Assembly (NCBI RefSeq): GCF_000621605.1
Contig: NZ_JHXX01000010.1
Location: 62,001-126,000 of the forward strand
Direction of reading: 5' to 3'
DNA: 64,000 bases
Source: Butyrivibrio sp. MC2021
GTDB taxonomy: Bacteria; Bacillota; Clostridia; Lachnospirales; Lachnospiraceae
The translations under genes were made by a program, and so were the position numbers. Of the stretch, positions 8,162 to 17,361 are shown piece after piece; within the stretch, counting starts at the first letter, position 1, and every line of letters begins with the position of its first letter. The notes under the pieces were generated by a model. That model did no database searches. It saw only the letters and a list, made by a program, of their open reading frames with translations, and was not told the DNA's origin.

Positions 8162-9459
8162 TTCGATAACGTTCCGTACCCTGCCACTGCTTCATCCACG
8201 GTCAGTTCGCCGTTGATGACAGCGTAGGCTGCAGCCCTGAACTCTTTTACCGCAGTATCAAGAATCTCTGTGTCACTGGCGCTGATAGTCCGCTTCTCCG
8301 GGAAACCGGAAAGAGAAGCATAGACCTCATCCAGGGAGTAGTCCTTAGTGGGGGTTATAAGTCTCTTCATTTCCGCCATAAGCCCCAGCTCCTCTTCGCT
8401 GGTAAGGAATCTTATGAATTCATTGGTCATGTCAAGGTTTGCACTGTTCTTATTTACGCTGAAGGTAATCGACACTGAATCCATGTAATATCCGCCGTCA
8501 TCCCCGGAAGGCGCCACATAGAAGTCATATTTGAAAGGATTGTCTGAAAAGGCCTCCGATTTACTCTCACGCTTTTTTGTTCCGGAAACCACATCGCCGG
8601 AGCAGAGCATCATTGGCACATCTCCTTCAAAAAACCGCATGATAACCGCATTGTAATCATCTTCAATCTCAGCTTTGCACTTATCTATATCTATGCAGCC
8701 GCTGTCCACAAGCTCTTTTAACCTGGTAAGGGGCTCTCTCAAGGCTTCCCCGGCAGAGGGTACAAGATTATTAAGGTCCGCCTCTATGCTCCTGTCATTC
8801 TTTACCACGTTTGCAAACATGGGATAAGCAAAGGCATAGCCTATTCCCGGGGTGGTATTGGTATTGCTGCCCATGAGAGGTGATTCGTAGCCCGCTGCCC
8901 TTAGCTTTTCACAGGTTTCCTTAAGCTCGCTGAAATTCTGAGGCACCTTTAGTCCCTCTTTTTCAAAGATATCCATATTAACCAGCATTCCGTAGGAGGT
9001 GGCAAAAACAGGCAGTGTCAGCATGCTTCCATCCTCCATCTCCCTTTTGACTCCGGGCCTTAAGCAGTCAAGATCGATCTTGAGGCTTGGGTCCGAAAGC
9101 ACCTCAGCTGCTTCAAATAATGACTCGAACTTCTCATTTCCGTACATCCAGGGCTGGACAACGTAGATATCCGGAGGCTCCTGTCCTGCCAAAGCCTGGA
9201 CTATGGTATTGCTATAGTCATCAAGGGAGGTGTACTGGATCTCACCGTTGGGATAATGGGCATAGAATCTTTCAAACTCTCTTTCAAGGGACTCAAAATT
9301 GGAGTAGGTTCCCACCACTGACAGCTTGTACTGGGTATCCTCTGAATATTTCGGAGAAAACTCCTTGGGGGCGCCTCCGCTCTGCCCGCAGCCTGCCACA
9401 CCCAGGATCATAGCTGCCGTAATGGCAGTAGAAACAATTCTCTTAATTCCTTTATTCAT
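8158..9459 (-). CDS. Extracellular solute-binding lipoprotein (family 1, sugar-type)
   Basis: 433 residues. The N-terminus has Lys/Arg, a hydrophobic stretch and the lipobox GVAGC, so it is exported and lipid-anchored. The rest fits the family 1 ABC solute-binding fold (substrate often an oligosaccharide), with typical IYVVQPW, LPVFATSYGMLVN and FIRFLTSEEE segments. No permease is encoded nearby. The gene is translationally coupled (ATGA, with AAAGGAG before it) to the Cache hybrid kinase upstream. This arrangement suggests a binding protein that presents its ligand to the kinase rather than, or in addition to, a transporter. The sensing role is an inference. Confidence 0.85.
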   Translation of the reverse strand: MNKGIKRIVSTAITAAMILGVAGCGQSGGAPKEFSPKYSEDTQYKLSVVGTYSNFESLEREFERFYAHYPNGEIQYTSLDDYSNTIVQALAGQEPPDIYVVQPWMYGNEKFESLFEAAEVLSDPSLKIDLDCLRPGVKREMEDGSMLTLPVFATSYGMLVNMDIFEKEGLKVPQNFSELKETCEKLRAAGYESPLMGSNTNTTPGIGYAFAYPMFANVVKNDRSIEADLNNLVPSAGEALREPLTRLKELVDSGCIDIDKCKAEIEDDYNAVIMRFFEGDVPMMLCSGDVVSGTKKRESKSEAFSDNPFKYDFYVAPSGDDGGYYMDSVSITFSVNKNSANLDMTNEFIRFLTSEEELGLMAEMKRLITPTKDYSLDEVYASLSGFPEKRTISASDTEILDTAVKEFRAAAYAVINGELTVDEAVAGYGTLSN

Positions 9460-11963
9460 GATTCGCTCCTTTCGATAAACTCTTTTATCTGGGAAGTGAT
9501 TTCGTCCCGATTCATTCCCTTGAAACTACCTCTCAAAAGCTTTCCTTTGTCAAAATCGTTTTGCTCCGGCATATGGTCATCCATAAGGATCAGGTCCGTT
9601 TCATGCTTTTCCAGGTATTCACAGGCCTGTTCCACAGATTTGACCACCACGAGGTTATAGCTGCCCGACAGCCACTCCCTGAGCTTTCGCAAAAAATCTA
9701 TATCATCATCCACCGCAAGAATATTTTTGACTGCAGCAGGTTCTGATTTTTCTTCTTCCCCGGAATCCTCCGGCGACTCCACCAGGTCGGAGGGCAGGTA
9801 CATAAGAAGCATGCTCTCAAGCCTTCCCGTATCAATGGGCTTTGTCAGATAGTCATCAAAGCCGGCATTTATGTACATTTCACGCATTCCGGAAACCGCA
9901 TTGGCCGTGAGGCATACCACGGGAGTCTTGCTGTTTGGTGTGTCCTTGCACGCCTTCATCTCCCGGATGGTCTCGATGCCATCCTTGTCCGGCATCATGT
10001 GGTCCAAAAATATCACGTCGTAGAGATTTCGCTTAAAAAGAGCTATGCAGGCATCTCCGCTGTCTGCGGTATCTATCTGCATTTTTGTCCTGCTAAGGAG
10101 GTTCACAAACACCTTGAGGTTGACCTCCATATCATCCACCACCAGTATCCTTGCTTTAGGCGCCGTAAACTGGACTCTGTAGAGCTTTCTTTCGCTGACA
10201 AAGCGCTTAAAAGCTTTATCAAACTCGCCCAGCGGCTCCCATTTCACTACTTTTTGTTCCAGGTCAAAAGAGAACTCGGAGCCCTTTCCATACTCGCTTT
10301 CCACCTGTATCTTGCTGCCCATCATGTTAAGAAAACTCTGGGCAATGGCCATTCCTAGGCCCGTACCTTCAATATTTCGATTCCTCTTTTCCTCGATTCT
10401 CTCAAAGGCCACAAAGAGCCTGTCCAGCTCCTCTTTCTTAATTCCTATTCCGGTGTCCTTTACGCTGACATGGAGGATCACCGTATCGGGCTTGTCCTCG
10501 CATTTTCTGCCTGATACAGAGAAGACTACACTGCCTTCCTTGGTGTATTTGACGGCGTTTGAAAGGATATTTGTGATGACCTGTTTTATCCTTATCTCAT
10601 CACCATGAAGTATTCTGGGTATGCTTTTGTCCACCTCAAGACTGAAGTTGAGGCCTTTTTCATCGGCCTTTCGCTGAACCATGTTCACAAGGTCGTTTAA
10701 AAGGGACACAAAGTTATAGTCCACATCGATGATTTCCATTTTGCCGGCTTCGATCTTGGAGAAATCGAGGATGTCATTGATGATTCCAAGAAGGGTGTTG
10801 CCTGCGGCCCTGATGCTCTCGGAGTAGGTCAGGATTGCCTCCTCATGACTGTCCCTCAGGACCATTTCATTCATGCCGATAATGGCATTCATAGGAGTTC
10901 TGATGTCATGGGACATGGTGGACAGGAAGTAGGATTTGGCCTCATTTGCCTGATTCGCTGCCTCTGCTGCCACCGCCAGCTTGCGGTTGAAGCCCATGAG
11001 TATAAAGAGATTGAAATGTAAAAGAACCATCAGTCCCGCGGATACTATTCCCAGCAGGAGCCAGTCAATGGACCTGCTCACCGTCAGCTCATTTGCCGGA
11101 ATATAAGCCACAAGGAACCAGGAATCAAGACCGGTCAGAGGGGTATAGGCTATGACACAGTCCTCATTCTTGGAGTTTCGGATATGCATGGAGCCGATGC
11201 CGGTGCGGATGGTCTCCACCACCTTGTTGTATTCCTGAGTGGTCATGGGATTGTAGGATTTGAAATATTCAAAGAAATTGCTGTTTTTCAGGGATTTGCC
11301 GTGGATCATGTAGTCGCCGTCCCAGTCAATAAGGGATATTTCCACTTTTTCATACTCACCCTTTAGGAAAATCAGCTTCTGCTCGAGGCGGCTTACGGGA
11401 ACCACGCGGAAAAGAAGCCCTTCTCGCAGGACTCCGGTCTCACGGTCCAGAACCTTTACTTTTTTCAAAAAGGCAATGGACTGAACGCCGTTCAAAGGGT
11501 TGGTATAGGCCCTTGTCAGGTTAACCACGCCATCGGCAACATTATCGATTTCAAAATTGTCAAAAATACTGATATGGGAATAATTTACGGAAAAATTTGA
11601 CGGATCCGTTGTGCTGGCGGAAGTCGAAATTCCCTTCATGGAACCGTCATCGATGTAGATAAGATGTCCCTGGATCTCCGGGGATATCTTAGCTTTTCTT
11701 ATATAAGAAATGGCCTCATCAACGGTCATTGGAGTTCCAGCCTCCGCAGACCTGTTGATGTAATTGGACCAGATATCGCACAGATGCTGCTCATCCTCCA
11801 GGTAGTTGGCGATGATCTGCTCTGTGGTGATTGTCATCTTCTCAAAAGACGCAATCGAAGCATGGTTTGATTCTGTCGCCCTATCGTTGGCATATTTCAC
11901 GATGATAAAAAGAATCAACCCTACTATCAAAATATTAATGATGATAATAAATCTCTTCTTCAA
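9456..11963 (-). CDS. Cache-type transmembrane hybrid histidine kinase with truncated second receiver
   Basis: 835 residues, starting at TTG 11963 with GAGG seven bases upstream. One membrane helix (5-23) is followed by an outside region of about 270 residues with a double-Cache look (AYTPLTGLDSWFLVAYIP near 272-289), a second helix (302-323), HisKA (H352), HATPase_c (GTGLGMA), a receiver with D654 (FLDHMMPDKDG) and a second receiver starting near 746 with D795. After DDHMPE the second receiver goes directly into its last helix, so about 30-45 residues of the usual fold are missing. There is no HPt domain. It is coupled to the solute-binding lipoprotein gene downstream. It senses an external small molecule by family analogy. 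Confidence 0.85.
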   Translation of the reverse strand: MKKRFIIIINILIVGLILFIIVKYANDRATESNHASIASFEKMTITTEQIIANYLEDEQHLCDIWSNYINRSAEAGTPMTVDEAISYIRKAKISPEIQGHLIYIDDGSMKGISTSASTTDPSNFSVNYSHISIFDNFEIDNVADGVVNLTRAYTNPLNGVQSIAFLKKVKVLDRETGVLREGLLFRVVPVSRLEQKLIFLKGEYEKVEISLIDWDGDYMIHGKSLKNSNFFEYFKSYNPMTTQEYNKVVETIRTGIGSMHIRNSKNEDCVIAYTPLTGLDSWFLVAYIPANELTVSRSIDWLLLGIVSAGLMVLLHFNLFILMGFNRKLAVAAEAANQANEAKSYFLSTMSHDIRTPMNAIIGMNEMVLRDSHEEAILTYSESIRAAGNTLLGIINDILDFSKIEAGKMEIIDVDYNFVSLLNDLVNMVQRKADEKGLNFSLEVDKSIPRILHGDEIRIKQVITNILSNAVKYTKEGSVVFSVSGRKCEDKPDTVILHVSVKDTGIGIKKEELDRLFVAFERIEEKRNRNIEGTGLGMAIAQSFLNMMGSKIQVESEYGKGSEFSFDLEQKVVKWEPLGEFDKAFKRFVSERKLYRVQFTAPKARILVVDDMEVNLKVFVNLLSRTKMQIDTADSGDACIALFKRNLYDVIFLDHMMPDKDGIETIREMKACKDTPNSKTPVVCLTANAVSGMREMYINAGFDDYLTKPIDTGRLESMLLMYLPSDLVESPEDSGEEEKSEPAAVKNILAVDDDIDFLRKLREWLSGSYNLVVVKSVEQACEYLEKHETDLILMDDHMPEQNDFDKGKLLRGSFKGMNRDEITSQIKEFIERSES

Positions 11964-12070
11964 TCTGCATCCTCTGTAACAAAAGTGATTTACATAATAA
12001 TACAGATTAATTTTACCATTTTGCGTTTGTTGTTTTTCTTAAAAAAGTATAAATGGGCCATCCGCTTGCA

Positions 12071-13648
12071 TCAATCCTCAATGAAGTGCATATACATTTT
12101 GTTGTCTATATAGTTCCGGATGTATTCGTCTGAAGTCATACCAAAATCTTTTTCAAAGGAACCCGAGGATTCAACAAGGCTATCAAGGCCATACTTTGCG
12201 ATAAGGTCTTCTGTGATAACCATGGCTGCTTGGTAGGTAAGGTCAAATCCAAGGTCATCCATTTTTTCCATGCTACCGGCTATGTCGTATACGTCTCTTA
12301 TTGTTTTTATATGCTTCAGATTCTCACGGGTTTCCGTTCCAAAGAAAGACAGATCGGTAAGACCATTTGCATATTCATAGCAGGTATACTGATTATTCTG
12401 ATCCTTATCTTTTTCTCTCAATTTCTGATAGTAATCTACTATTGTCAATTCATATTCTGCTGCTCCATCCTGTTCCATTTTTGCCATGGATTCATCATCT
12501 ATAATGCCTTCTTCATACCATTTCTGGAAGGAGTCACCAAACATGTTATGACCACGCACATAGGCCTCCTCATAGTCCCTGCTGTAGTATACTGCCAGCC
12601 CTTCAGCAATCCAGCCTTCCTTAAAGGAATAGTTTAACGTATGATGGATATACTCATGAACGAAAGTAATTGGATGAAGTAGTCTTATTACTCCATCTCT
12701 ATATGTTGATAATTCGCCCTTGTCCGTCAGAGTAATCTGAACACTTTTGTGAAAGCTTTCTTCAGTATAAATGTCTGATTCTGCTGCGATTCTTTTACAC
12801 AGATTTTGGATTCCCTCCTCCGCCTCGTACAGAAGACAGTAAACATCATCCACAGTTTTCAGCCACTCAACCTCTGTTATATCCCAGATGTTTCCGGCGC
12901 ACTTAACAGTGGCGCCTGTTTGGCTTTTAACGGCTGTGGCAGCTTCTACTAATTCATCTATCTCATCGAATCTGAAATTGCCTGTGGATCCAAGATCTGC
13001 GAGCCATTCACCTCTGTGATCATTTACGGAAAAGTCGTTAAATGAGTATTTATCCAGAGCGTATCTAGTCAGGTAATATGCGCAGTCTCTGGACATTTGC
13101 AGGTCACTTTCTTCTGAAAATTCCTCAAAAAAGTATAAAGCGAAAAGAGGAAGTGTTTTCTCTTCTCTTTTATCAAGGTATTCTTTTACCTGATCCTCTG
13201 TATTAACAGGAGTATAGCCAAATGCATATTCTGTCAGGCCAACTGTTTTCCAGTATGCTAAGTCTGTGCACTTATCAGTGAATACCTCATAGAAGTTGTC
13301 AGCGCTGATCTCCTTCTCGGTAAAGTTGACAAGTCCGTCTCTTTTTATCTGCTTGCCGGAAGGTCCAATACCAATTTCAACGTCTGAAAGAGATACAACT
13401 TCATTTAATCTCTGCCATGCATCCTTTACCTTATTTACGGATTCTTCGGTCACATCCTCTGAGAAAAGTGTAACATTTACGTCTGTGGTACTTGCTAAAG
13501 TGGTGCTTGCTTCTATGATGCTCGCTGAAGTTCCTGCGTCTCCTCCTATATTCCCCATGTTCCCCTGAGCGCCGCATCCACAAAGCATTGCTGCAGAAAG
13601 CAGAACTCCTAAACTTTTATAAACAATTTTTTTACCCATTTCTTTCAT
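12071..13648 (-). CDS. Lipoprotein with gluzincin-type HExxH motif (putative metallopeptidase)
   Basis: 525 residues from ATG 13648, which has GGGAG five bases upstream. The signal sequence ends with a lipobox (AAMLCGC), so it should be anchored on the outer face of the membrane. Zinc site: H331-E332-Y-I-H335, then E349 in the EGLAVYY segment, the spacing of a gluzincin-like peptidase. The remainder is unique, acidic and probably helical. It stands alone between the Cache kinase and a divergent lipoprotein gene. The substrate is unknown; the family may act on peptides or on wall-associated proteins. Confidence 0.7.
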   Translation of the reverse strand: MKEMGKKIVYKSLGVLLSAAMLCGCGAQGNMGNIGGDAGTSASIIEASTTLASTTDVNVTLFSEDVTEESVNKVKDAWQRLNEVVSLSDVEIGIGPSGKQIKRDGLVNFTEKEISADNFYEVFTDKCTDLAYWKTVGLTEYAFGYTPVNTEDQVKEYLDKREEKTLPLFALYFFEEFSEESDLQMSRDCAYYLTRYALDKYSFNDFSVNDHRGEWLADLGSTGNFRFDEIDELVEAATAVKSQTGATVKCAGNIWDITEVEWLKTVDDVYCLLYEAEEGIQNLCKRIAAESDIYTEESFHKSVQITLTDKGELSTYRDGVIRLLHPITFVHEYIHHTLNYSFKEGWIAEGLAVYYSRDYEEAYVRGHNMFGDSFQKWYEEGIIDDESMAKMEQDGAAEYELTIVDYYQKLREKDKDQNNQYTCYEYANGLTDLSFFGTETRENLKHIKTIRDVYDIAGSMEKMDDLGFDLTYQAAMVITEDLIAKYGLDSLVESSGSFEKDFGMTSDEYIRNYIDNKMYMHFIED

Positions 13649-13789
13649 ACTCGCTCCCAACTGATTTGTTGTTTTTTCTCATAATAGCAGAGCCTGTCTT
13701 TCAGACAATGCGTATCCTCTGAAATATACAAAATCGGAGCTGAAATGTCAGAAAAGGGAGGTATCTATATATAAAAAACCCGAAAACCA

Positions 13790-13819
13790 TTGACAACCCC
13801 CGGCTCAGGAGCCTAAAAT
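13790..13819 (+). promoter_or_regulatory. Sigma-A promoter of the lipoprotein gene at 13861
   Basis: A perfect -35 TTGACA (13790-13795) and -10 TAAAAT (13814-13819) are separated by 18 bases, about 40 bases before the GTTGGAGGA ribosome site. Confidence 0.7.
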
Positions 13820-13860
13820 CCTCATTAAATTGAAAAAAGTAACAGTTGGAGGAAATTTTA

Positions 13861-14664
13861 ATGAGAAGAAAAGCAATTACTGCAGCTGCTTTGACCGTCC
13901 TTATGACCATGTCATTGGCAGGATGCGGTGAAAAAGCAGAGACAGTCTCTGCCAGCAGCGAGCAGGCATCTATTGTTGATGAACCGGCTCCTGCTACAGC
14001 ATTCCCATCACCAGAAGAGAATGCAGCTGTGGAAACAACAACCGAATCTGCTATTGTAGTACAGAGCACAGAAGCCCCGGTTGGTGATGCGCCCGTCGGT
14101 GATGGTGCTGTTGGGGATTCATATGTCACAGATGGCGATGAATACGCAACCTGGCTTACCGGCAGATATGTCTGCACAAACAAAAATGAAGAATCTCTTG
14201 CTTTTGAGTTTTTTGAAGATGGTACTGTAGATACTCCGTCCGATGGCAGCGGTACATATTATATCGATTTTGACTGCAACTTTACTGTAAATCTTGCTAT
14301 GCTTACCGGTAAAGGCAATTATGACCCAACCACTGATACTATAGATTTTACATTTGGAAATAGTGTCTATCACATGGAGCGCGATAAGAGTTACGATAAT
14401 TCTGACGTAGAAAAGAACGTTTTATATCTTGAAGGCACATACTACTGCCCTGAACATCCTGATCCCAGCGATGACCTTCATTTCCAAAAAGATGGTACCG
14501 TAGAGCAGGCCGGTATGACAGGAACATACCACATCGACTCTGACAGAACCATAAGCGTCTCATTCCCGATTATTGGTGGCAGCGGAACCTACAACCAGGA
14601 CGGTTCTCTGGACATAACCGTTGGTAAATTAAAGTATCACTACATACCGGATGACAGACAATAA
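13861..14664 (+). CDS. Lipoprotein with two tandem beta-rich repeats, unknown function
   Basis: 267 residues from ATG 13861, directly after a GGAGG site. The lipobox is SLAGC. An Ala/Ser/Thr/Val-rich linker to about residue 95 is probably an extended spacer. Two homologous modules of 75-80 residues follow. Each has a G-x-Y-x-C start, an F/H-x-x-DGTV strand, a GTYxID strand and a closing strand ending in YH. The repeats suggest a small beta-barrel or sandwich exposed at the surface. I do not recognise a named family. It is monocistronic, with its own promoter and a strong terminator. Confidence 0.75.
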   Translation: MRRKAITAAALTVLMTMSLAGCGEKAETVSASSEQASIVDEPAPATAFPSPEENAAVETTTESAIVVQSTEAPVGDAPVGDGAVGDSYVTDGDEYATWLTGRYVCTNKNEESLAFEFFEDGTVDTPSDGSGTYYIDFDCNFTVNLAMLTGKGNYDPTTDTIDFTFGNSVYHMERDKSYDNSDVEKNVLYLEGTYYCPEHPDPSDDLHFQKDGTVEQAGMTGTYHIDSDRTISVSFPIIGGSGTYNQDGSLDITVGKLKYHYIPDDRQ

Positions 14665-14671
14665 AAAACTT

Positions 14672-14712
14672 AAGCTCAGCTGGTTACAATTTGTAACCAG
14701 CTGAGCTTTTTA
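14672..14712 (+). terminator. Strong rho-independent terminator
   Basis: An 18-base perfect stem starting AAGCTCAGCTGG has a one- to five-base loop and a TTTTTAT tail. It lies eight bases after the lipoprotein stop. The mirrored side also has A-rich sequence, so it may serve the convergent Nudix-GNAT gene. Confidence 0.85.
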
Positions 14713-14722
14713 TATCAGGTGA

Positions 14723-15664
14723 TTATAACCCCCGATCTATCTGATAATACTTAAAGTCAGCATCCTCATTCACATATTTAAAGCCAACTTTCTCCAAAAC
14801 ATGCTGGCTTCTCGTATTGGGTTGTATGGAATCTGCATACAGCGTTGGTATATCCAATTCATTAAAAACATAATCCACAGCAAGCTTCTCTGCCTGCGTC
14901 CCTATGCCTTGATCTTTATACTTTCCGTTTTTCAAACATATTCCTAATGTAGCGCAAGTATGATCTTCTATATTTTTTATGATTACTTCCCCGACAATCT
15001 CTTCGCCGTGCATGATTGCAAGAGTTTTTCTCTTAAGAGTCATCTGGCGTTTAATATATTGATCAACCTTTTCCTCACTGTACTCGTACGGAACGTACTT
15101 TGTTTTATCAAGCCATAGATCCGGGTCATTTTCATATTCTTTAAAATATCTGTGATACATTTCCGGAGTCATCGAAGTAAGATAAATGGCTCTATCTCTA
15201 TTGCCTGCAGTCATCTCAACCATCTTAAGATCACATTCATCAACATAACCGATATCTTCCTTTAAATCCCACAGACGGATTCGTTCCATTTCATCTCCTT
15301 CAGAGTGAATGAATGGCTGCAGTTCTGATAATTCACCGGTAAATACTGCCTGATATTTGATAATTCCCCTGCAATCCCTGACTTTAAACAATCCAGCAAA
15401 TCTAAGATCCCGGTGTGCCTGATGAGTCTCTTCAAACAACTCACGAATCGCTGCCTCACGGGCTGTTTCTCCCTGCTCTATTCTTCCAGCAGGAAATTCC
15501 CACTGCCCTCTCCAGAAATTATATCCAATAAGGAATTCACCATTTACCGATATAACAGCAAACGCACCTGTAACCGGATCGTAATTCTCTATTTCTTCTT
15601 CACTGACCTTTAAATATTCAAGCAGCGTCCATCCGCTTTTATTCTGTGCTAACATATCCTCCAT
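14723..15664 (-). CDS. Nudix hydrolase - GNAT acetyltransferase fusion
   Basis: 313 residues. Residues 30-140 hold a Nudix domain with the G-x5-E-x7-RELFEE box at 60-80; the usual Gly after the EE pair is replaced (THQ). Residues 155-313 are a GNAT domain with the acetyl-CoA loop (DQGIGTQAEKL) and a late ARS/TRSQHVLEKVGF segment. Such a fusion would couple hydrolysis of a nucleoside diphosphate derivative with an acetyl transfer; the substrate is unknown. AGGAGG lies eleven bases before the ATG. It is convergent with the lipoprotein gene, and its start is 36 bases from the stop of the PD-(D/E)XK-like gene upstream. Confidence 0.85.
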   Translation of the reverse strand: MEDMLAQNKSGWTLLEYLKVSEEEIENYDPVTGAFAVISVNGEFLIGYNFWRGQWEFPAGRIEQGETAREAAIRELFEETHQAHRDLRFAGLFKVRDCRGIIKYQAVFTGELSELQPFIHSEGDEMERIRLWDLKEDIGYVDECDLKMVEMTAGNRDRAIYLTSMTPEMYHRYFKEYENDPDLWLDKTKYVPYEYSEEKVDQYIKRQMTLKRKTLAIMHGEEIVGEVIIKNIEDHTCATLGICLKNGKYKDQGIGTQAEKLAVDYVFNELDIPTLYADSIQPNTRSQHVLEKVGFKYVNEDADFKYYQIDRGL

Positions 15665-15699
15665 CTATATTAAGTCCTCCTGCCCCCGGCGAGTTTTAA

Positions 15700-16533
15700 C
15701 TAAACCAGGTAATTTTCAATCATAGCCTTTATTATATTAGAACTTAAGGCATGTTGAGAAGTTTCAAATGTCATTATCATGTTTTTTCCCTGAAAATATC
15801 CATTCTGTTCATAGGTATTAATCTTCGCTACATTCTTGTTGGCATAAGCTATGTTATCCATCATTCCAAAATGTTCCCATATAAACTCTTGTCTTGTACT
15901 CACATTTAGGCACATAAAATCAGGACGAACCGTTTCCTGTCCCTTTAGGGTGATTGGATATTCATAACGATAAGGGATGCCCTTTTGCTCAAGCATGTTA
16001 GCAATAATCAGCTCTGACTTGGATCTTACCCTGACTCCACAAGTTGAATAAAAGCTTATATCCTCGCTGACTGACATCGGCTCATAACTCACGCTAGTCC
16101 ACCTCTCAACGAATTGCTCACTAGATAGTTCTGTCGGAACAATCAACCTTCTCCTGCCGTCATGTAATGATTCATAGACGTCGGATATCATATTTTTTTC
16201 TAGAAGTTTTTCATATTTTTTTGTTAGCTTTATTTCTGCCTCTGCAATCTTTAATACTCTTGAATCATAGTCTTTCTGGGCAAGTTTACAGGCTAACTGG
16301 CAATTATCATCTTTAATGTACTCTCCATTAAAGTCTTTCGGATCAGTTCTATAATAATACTGAATACGATTTCCACTTCTTGAGATCCGTAATAGCCCTT
16401 CCGGCGCTTTGGCTATTGTCTTTTCTTTTTCAGTGATTATCTTTTTTAGGTATAAATTTCTCGCCTTTAGCGCTTCAAGAAGCTCTTTTTCTTTATTTGC
16501 TCCAATAATTTCATTATACGTTTTTACTGTCAT
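15700..16533 (-). CDS. PD-(D/E)XK-like hypothetical protein
   Basis: 277 residues from ATG 16533; AGGGGA fits this start better than the ATG six bases upstream. The first 110 residues are charged and probably helical or coiled. Residues about 170-262 show the layout of a PD-(D/E)XK nuclease-like fold: KSELIIANML (helix with Glu), a YEYP strand, RPDF (Asp), and F-I-WEHFG where the final motif is E-x-WEH rather than ExK. The function is unknown; nuclease activity is not certain. A decayed copy of its C-terminus lies at 105-191. Upstream is the 64-bp-period repeat array. Confidence 0.6.
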   Translation of the reverse strand: MTVKTYNEIIGANKEKELLEALKARNLYLKKIITEKEKTIAKAPEGLLRISRSGNRIQYYYRTDPKDFNGEYIKDDNCQLACKLAQKDYDSRVLKIAEAEIKLTKKYEKLLEKNMISDVYESLHDGRRRLIVPTELSSEQFVERWTSVSYEPMSVSEDISFYSTCGVRVRSKSELIIANMLEQKGIPYRYEYPITLKGQETVRPDFMCLNVSTRQEFIWEHFGMMDNIAYANKNVAKINTYEQNGYFQGKNMIMTFETSQHALSSNIIKAMIENYLV

Positions 16534-16561
16534 TATCATTTCCCCTTAGTATTAGTTATAT

Positions 16562-16855
16562 TGACAGATAGATTCGGAAATTATCCTTCTCATATCCGTC
16601 GTAAATTCTTTAATCAGCTCGCTCAAACGGATATGATTCCAAAAACCAGCTTATCTATCCGTCAATTTCGCTCTATATCTCGGAACTCCAGCAGATATAA
16701 CCGCACAGATTGCCTCAGCTATCCGCCAACATTCTCACCATAATTCTCTTTTATACAGATAGGTTGTGCCAAAACAACCAAGCTATCCGTCATAATAATT
16801 GTTAAATGCATTTACTTGCAGATAGATAACACAAATCTCCTGGTTCTATCTGTAT
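16562..16855. repeat. Five-unit tandem array of inverted-repeat pairs, 63-64 bp period
   Basis: Ten copies of a motif close to (G/A)C(A/G)GATA(G/T) alternate strictly between strands. The GATA cores begin at 16567, 16630, 16694, 16758 and 16821; the paired TATC cores begin at 16593, 16656, 16720, 16784 and 16847. Each pair is therefore 26 bases apart and each unit repeats every 63-64 bases, about six helical turns. The sequence between arms and between units is not conserved. This looks like a bank of protein-binding sites or a structured cassette array just upstream of the PD-(D/E)XK-like gene. It has no similarity to a standard CRISPR, whose repeats are long and identical. Confidence 0.8.
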
Positions 16856-17049
16856 AATCTACAAAAATACTCAACAAGTGAAATCCTGGCCGCTCCAGAA
16901 AGAGCAACCACTTCAAAAGATACTTTGAAAAAAGAATTCTCTTGAAAATACAATGCATAATATACAGCAAAAAAACATGAAAGTAAAGGCTAGCTATTTC
17001 CGCCTTCCCCCTTGACCACCAAAATGCCCTCTCTGTGGGAAGGCGGTTT
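16856..17049. other. Intergenic stretch without recognised features
   Basis: About 190 bases between the 64-bp array and the 156-bp tandem duplication. I see no convincing gene, promoter or hairpin. A short minus-strand frame here (16812-17054) has no ribosome site and odd composition and is not supported. Confidence 0.5.
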
Positions 17050-17361
17050 ATCACTCCTCTTATAGAAATCGCTTGAAAACGCAGCGATTTCTAGAAGCGT
17101 CTGTTGTCGCCAGATACTTCGATAATTCATATGAAAATCCCTTCAGGATTTCCGCCGATAACAAAGGAGCCAGGACTGAATGCGAGCATTCATCCTGACT
17201 CTCTCATCACTCCTCTTCTAGAAATCGCTTAAAAACGCAGCGATTTCTAGAAGCGTCTGTTGTCGCCAGATACTTCGATAATTCATATGAAAATCCCTTC
17301 AGGATTTCCGCCGATAACAAAGGAGCCAGGACTGAATGCGAGCATTCATCCTGACTCCTTT
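17050..17361. repeat. Tandem direct duplication of a 156-bp palindrome-rich element
   Basis: Copy 1 (17050-17205) and copy 2 (17206-17361) differ at only a few bases. Each holds a CTAGAAATCGCTT...AGCGATTTCTAG-type hairpin, a segment with TTCATATGAAAA and a CAGGACTGAATG/CATTCATCCTG hairpin. No coding frame is convincing. The second copy continues into a longer nested palindrome (17278-17403). Confidence 0.85.

Noticed and set aside
16562..16855. Possible CRISPR array or integron attC array
   Set aside because: Conserved parts are only about nine bases and occur as alternating inverted pairs; CRISPR repeats are long and identical in direct orientation. The attC core triplets (AAC/GTT at fixed places) and cassette genes are absent.
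16812..17054. 80-codon minus-strand frame in the repeat region
   Set aside because: No ribosome site, no similarity to a known protein, and it runs into the repeat element.
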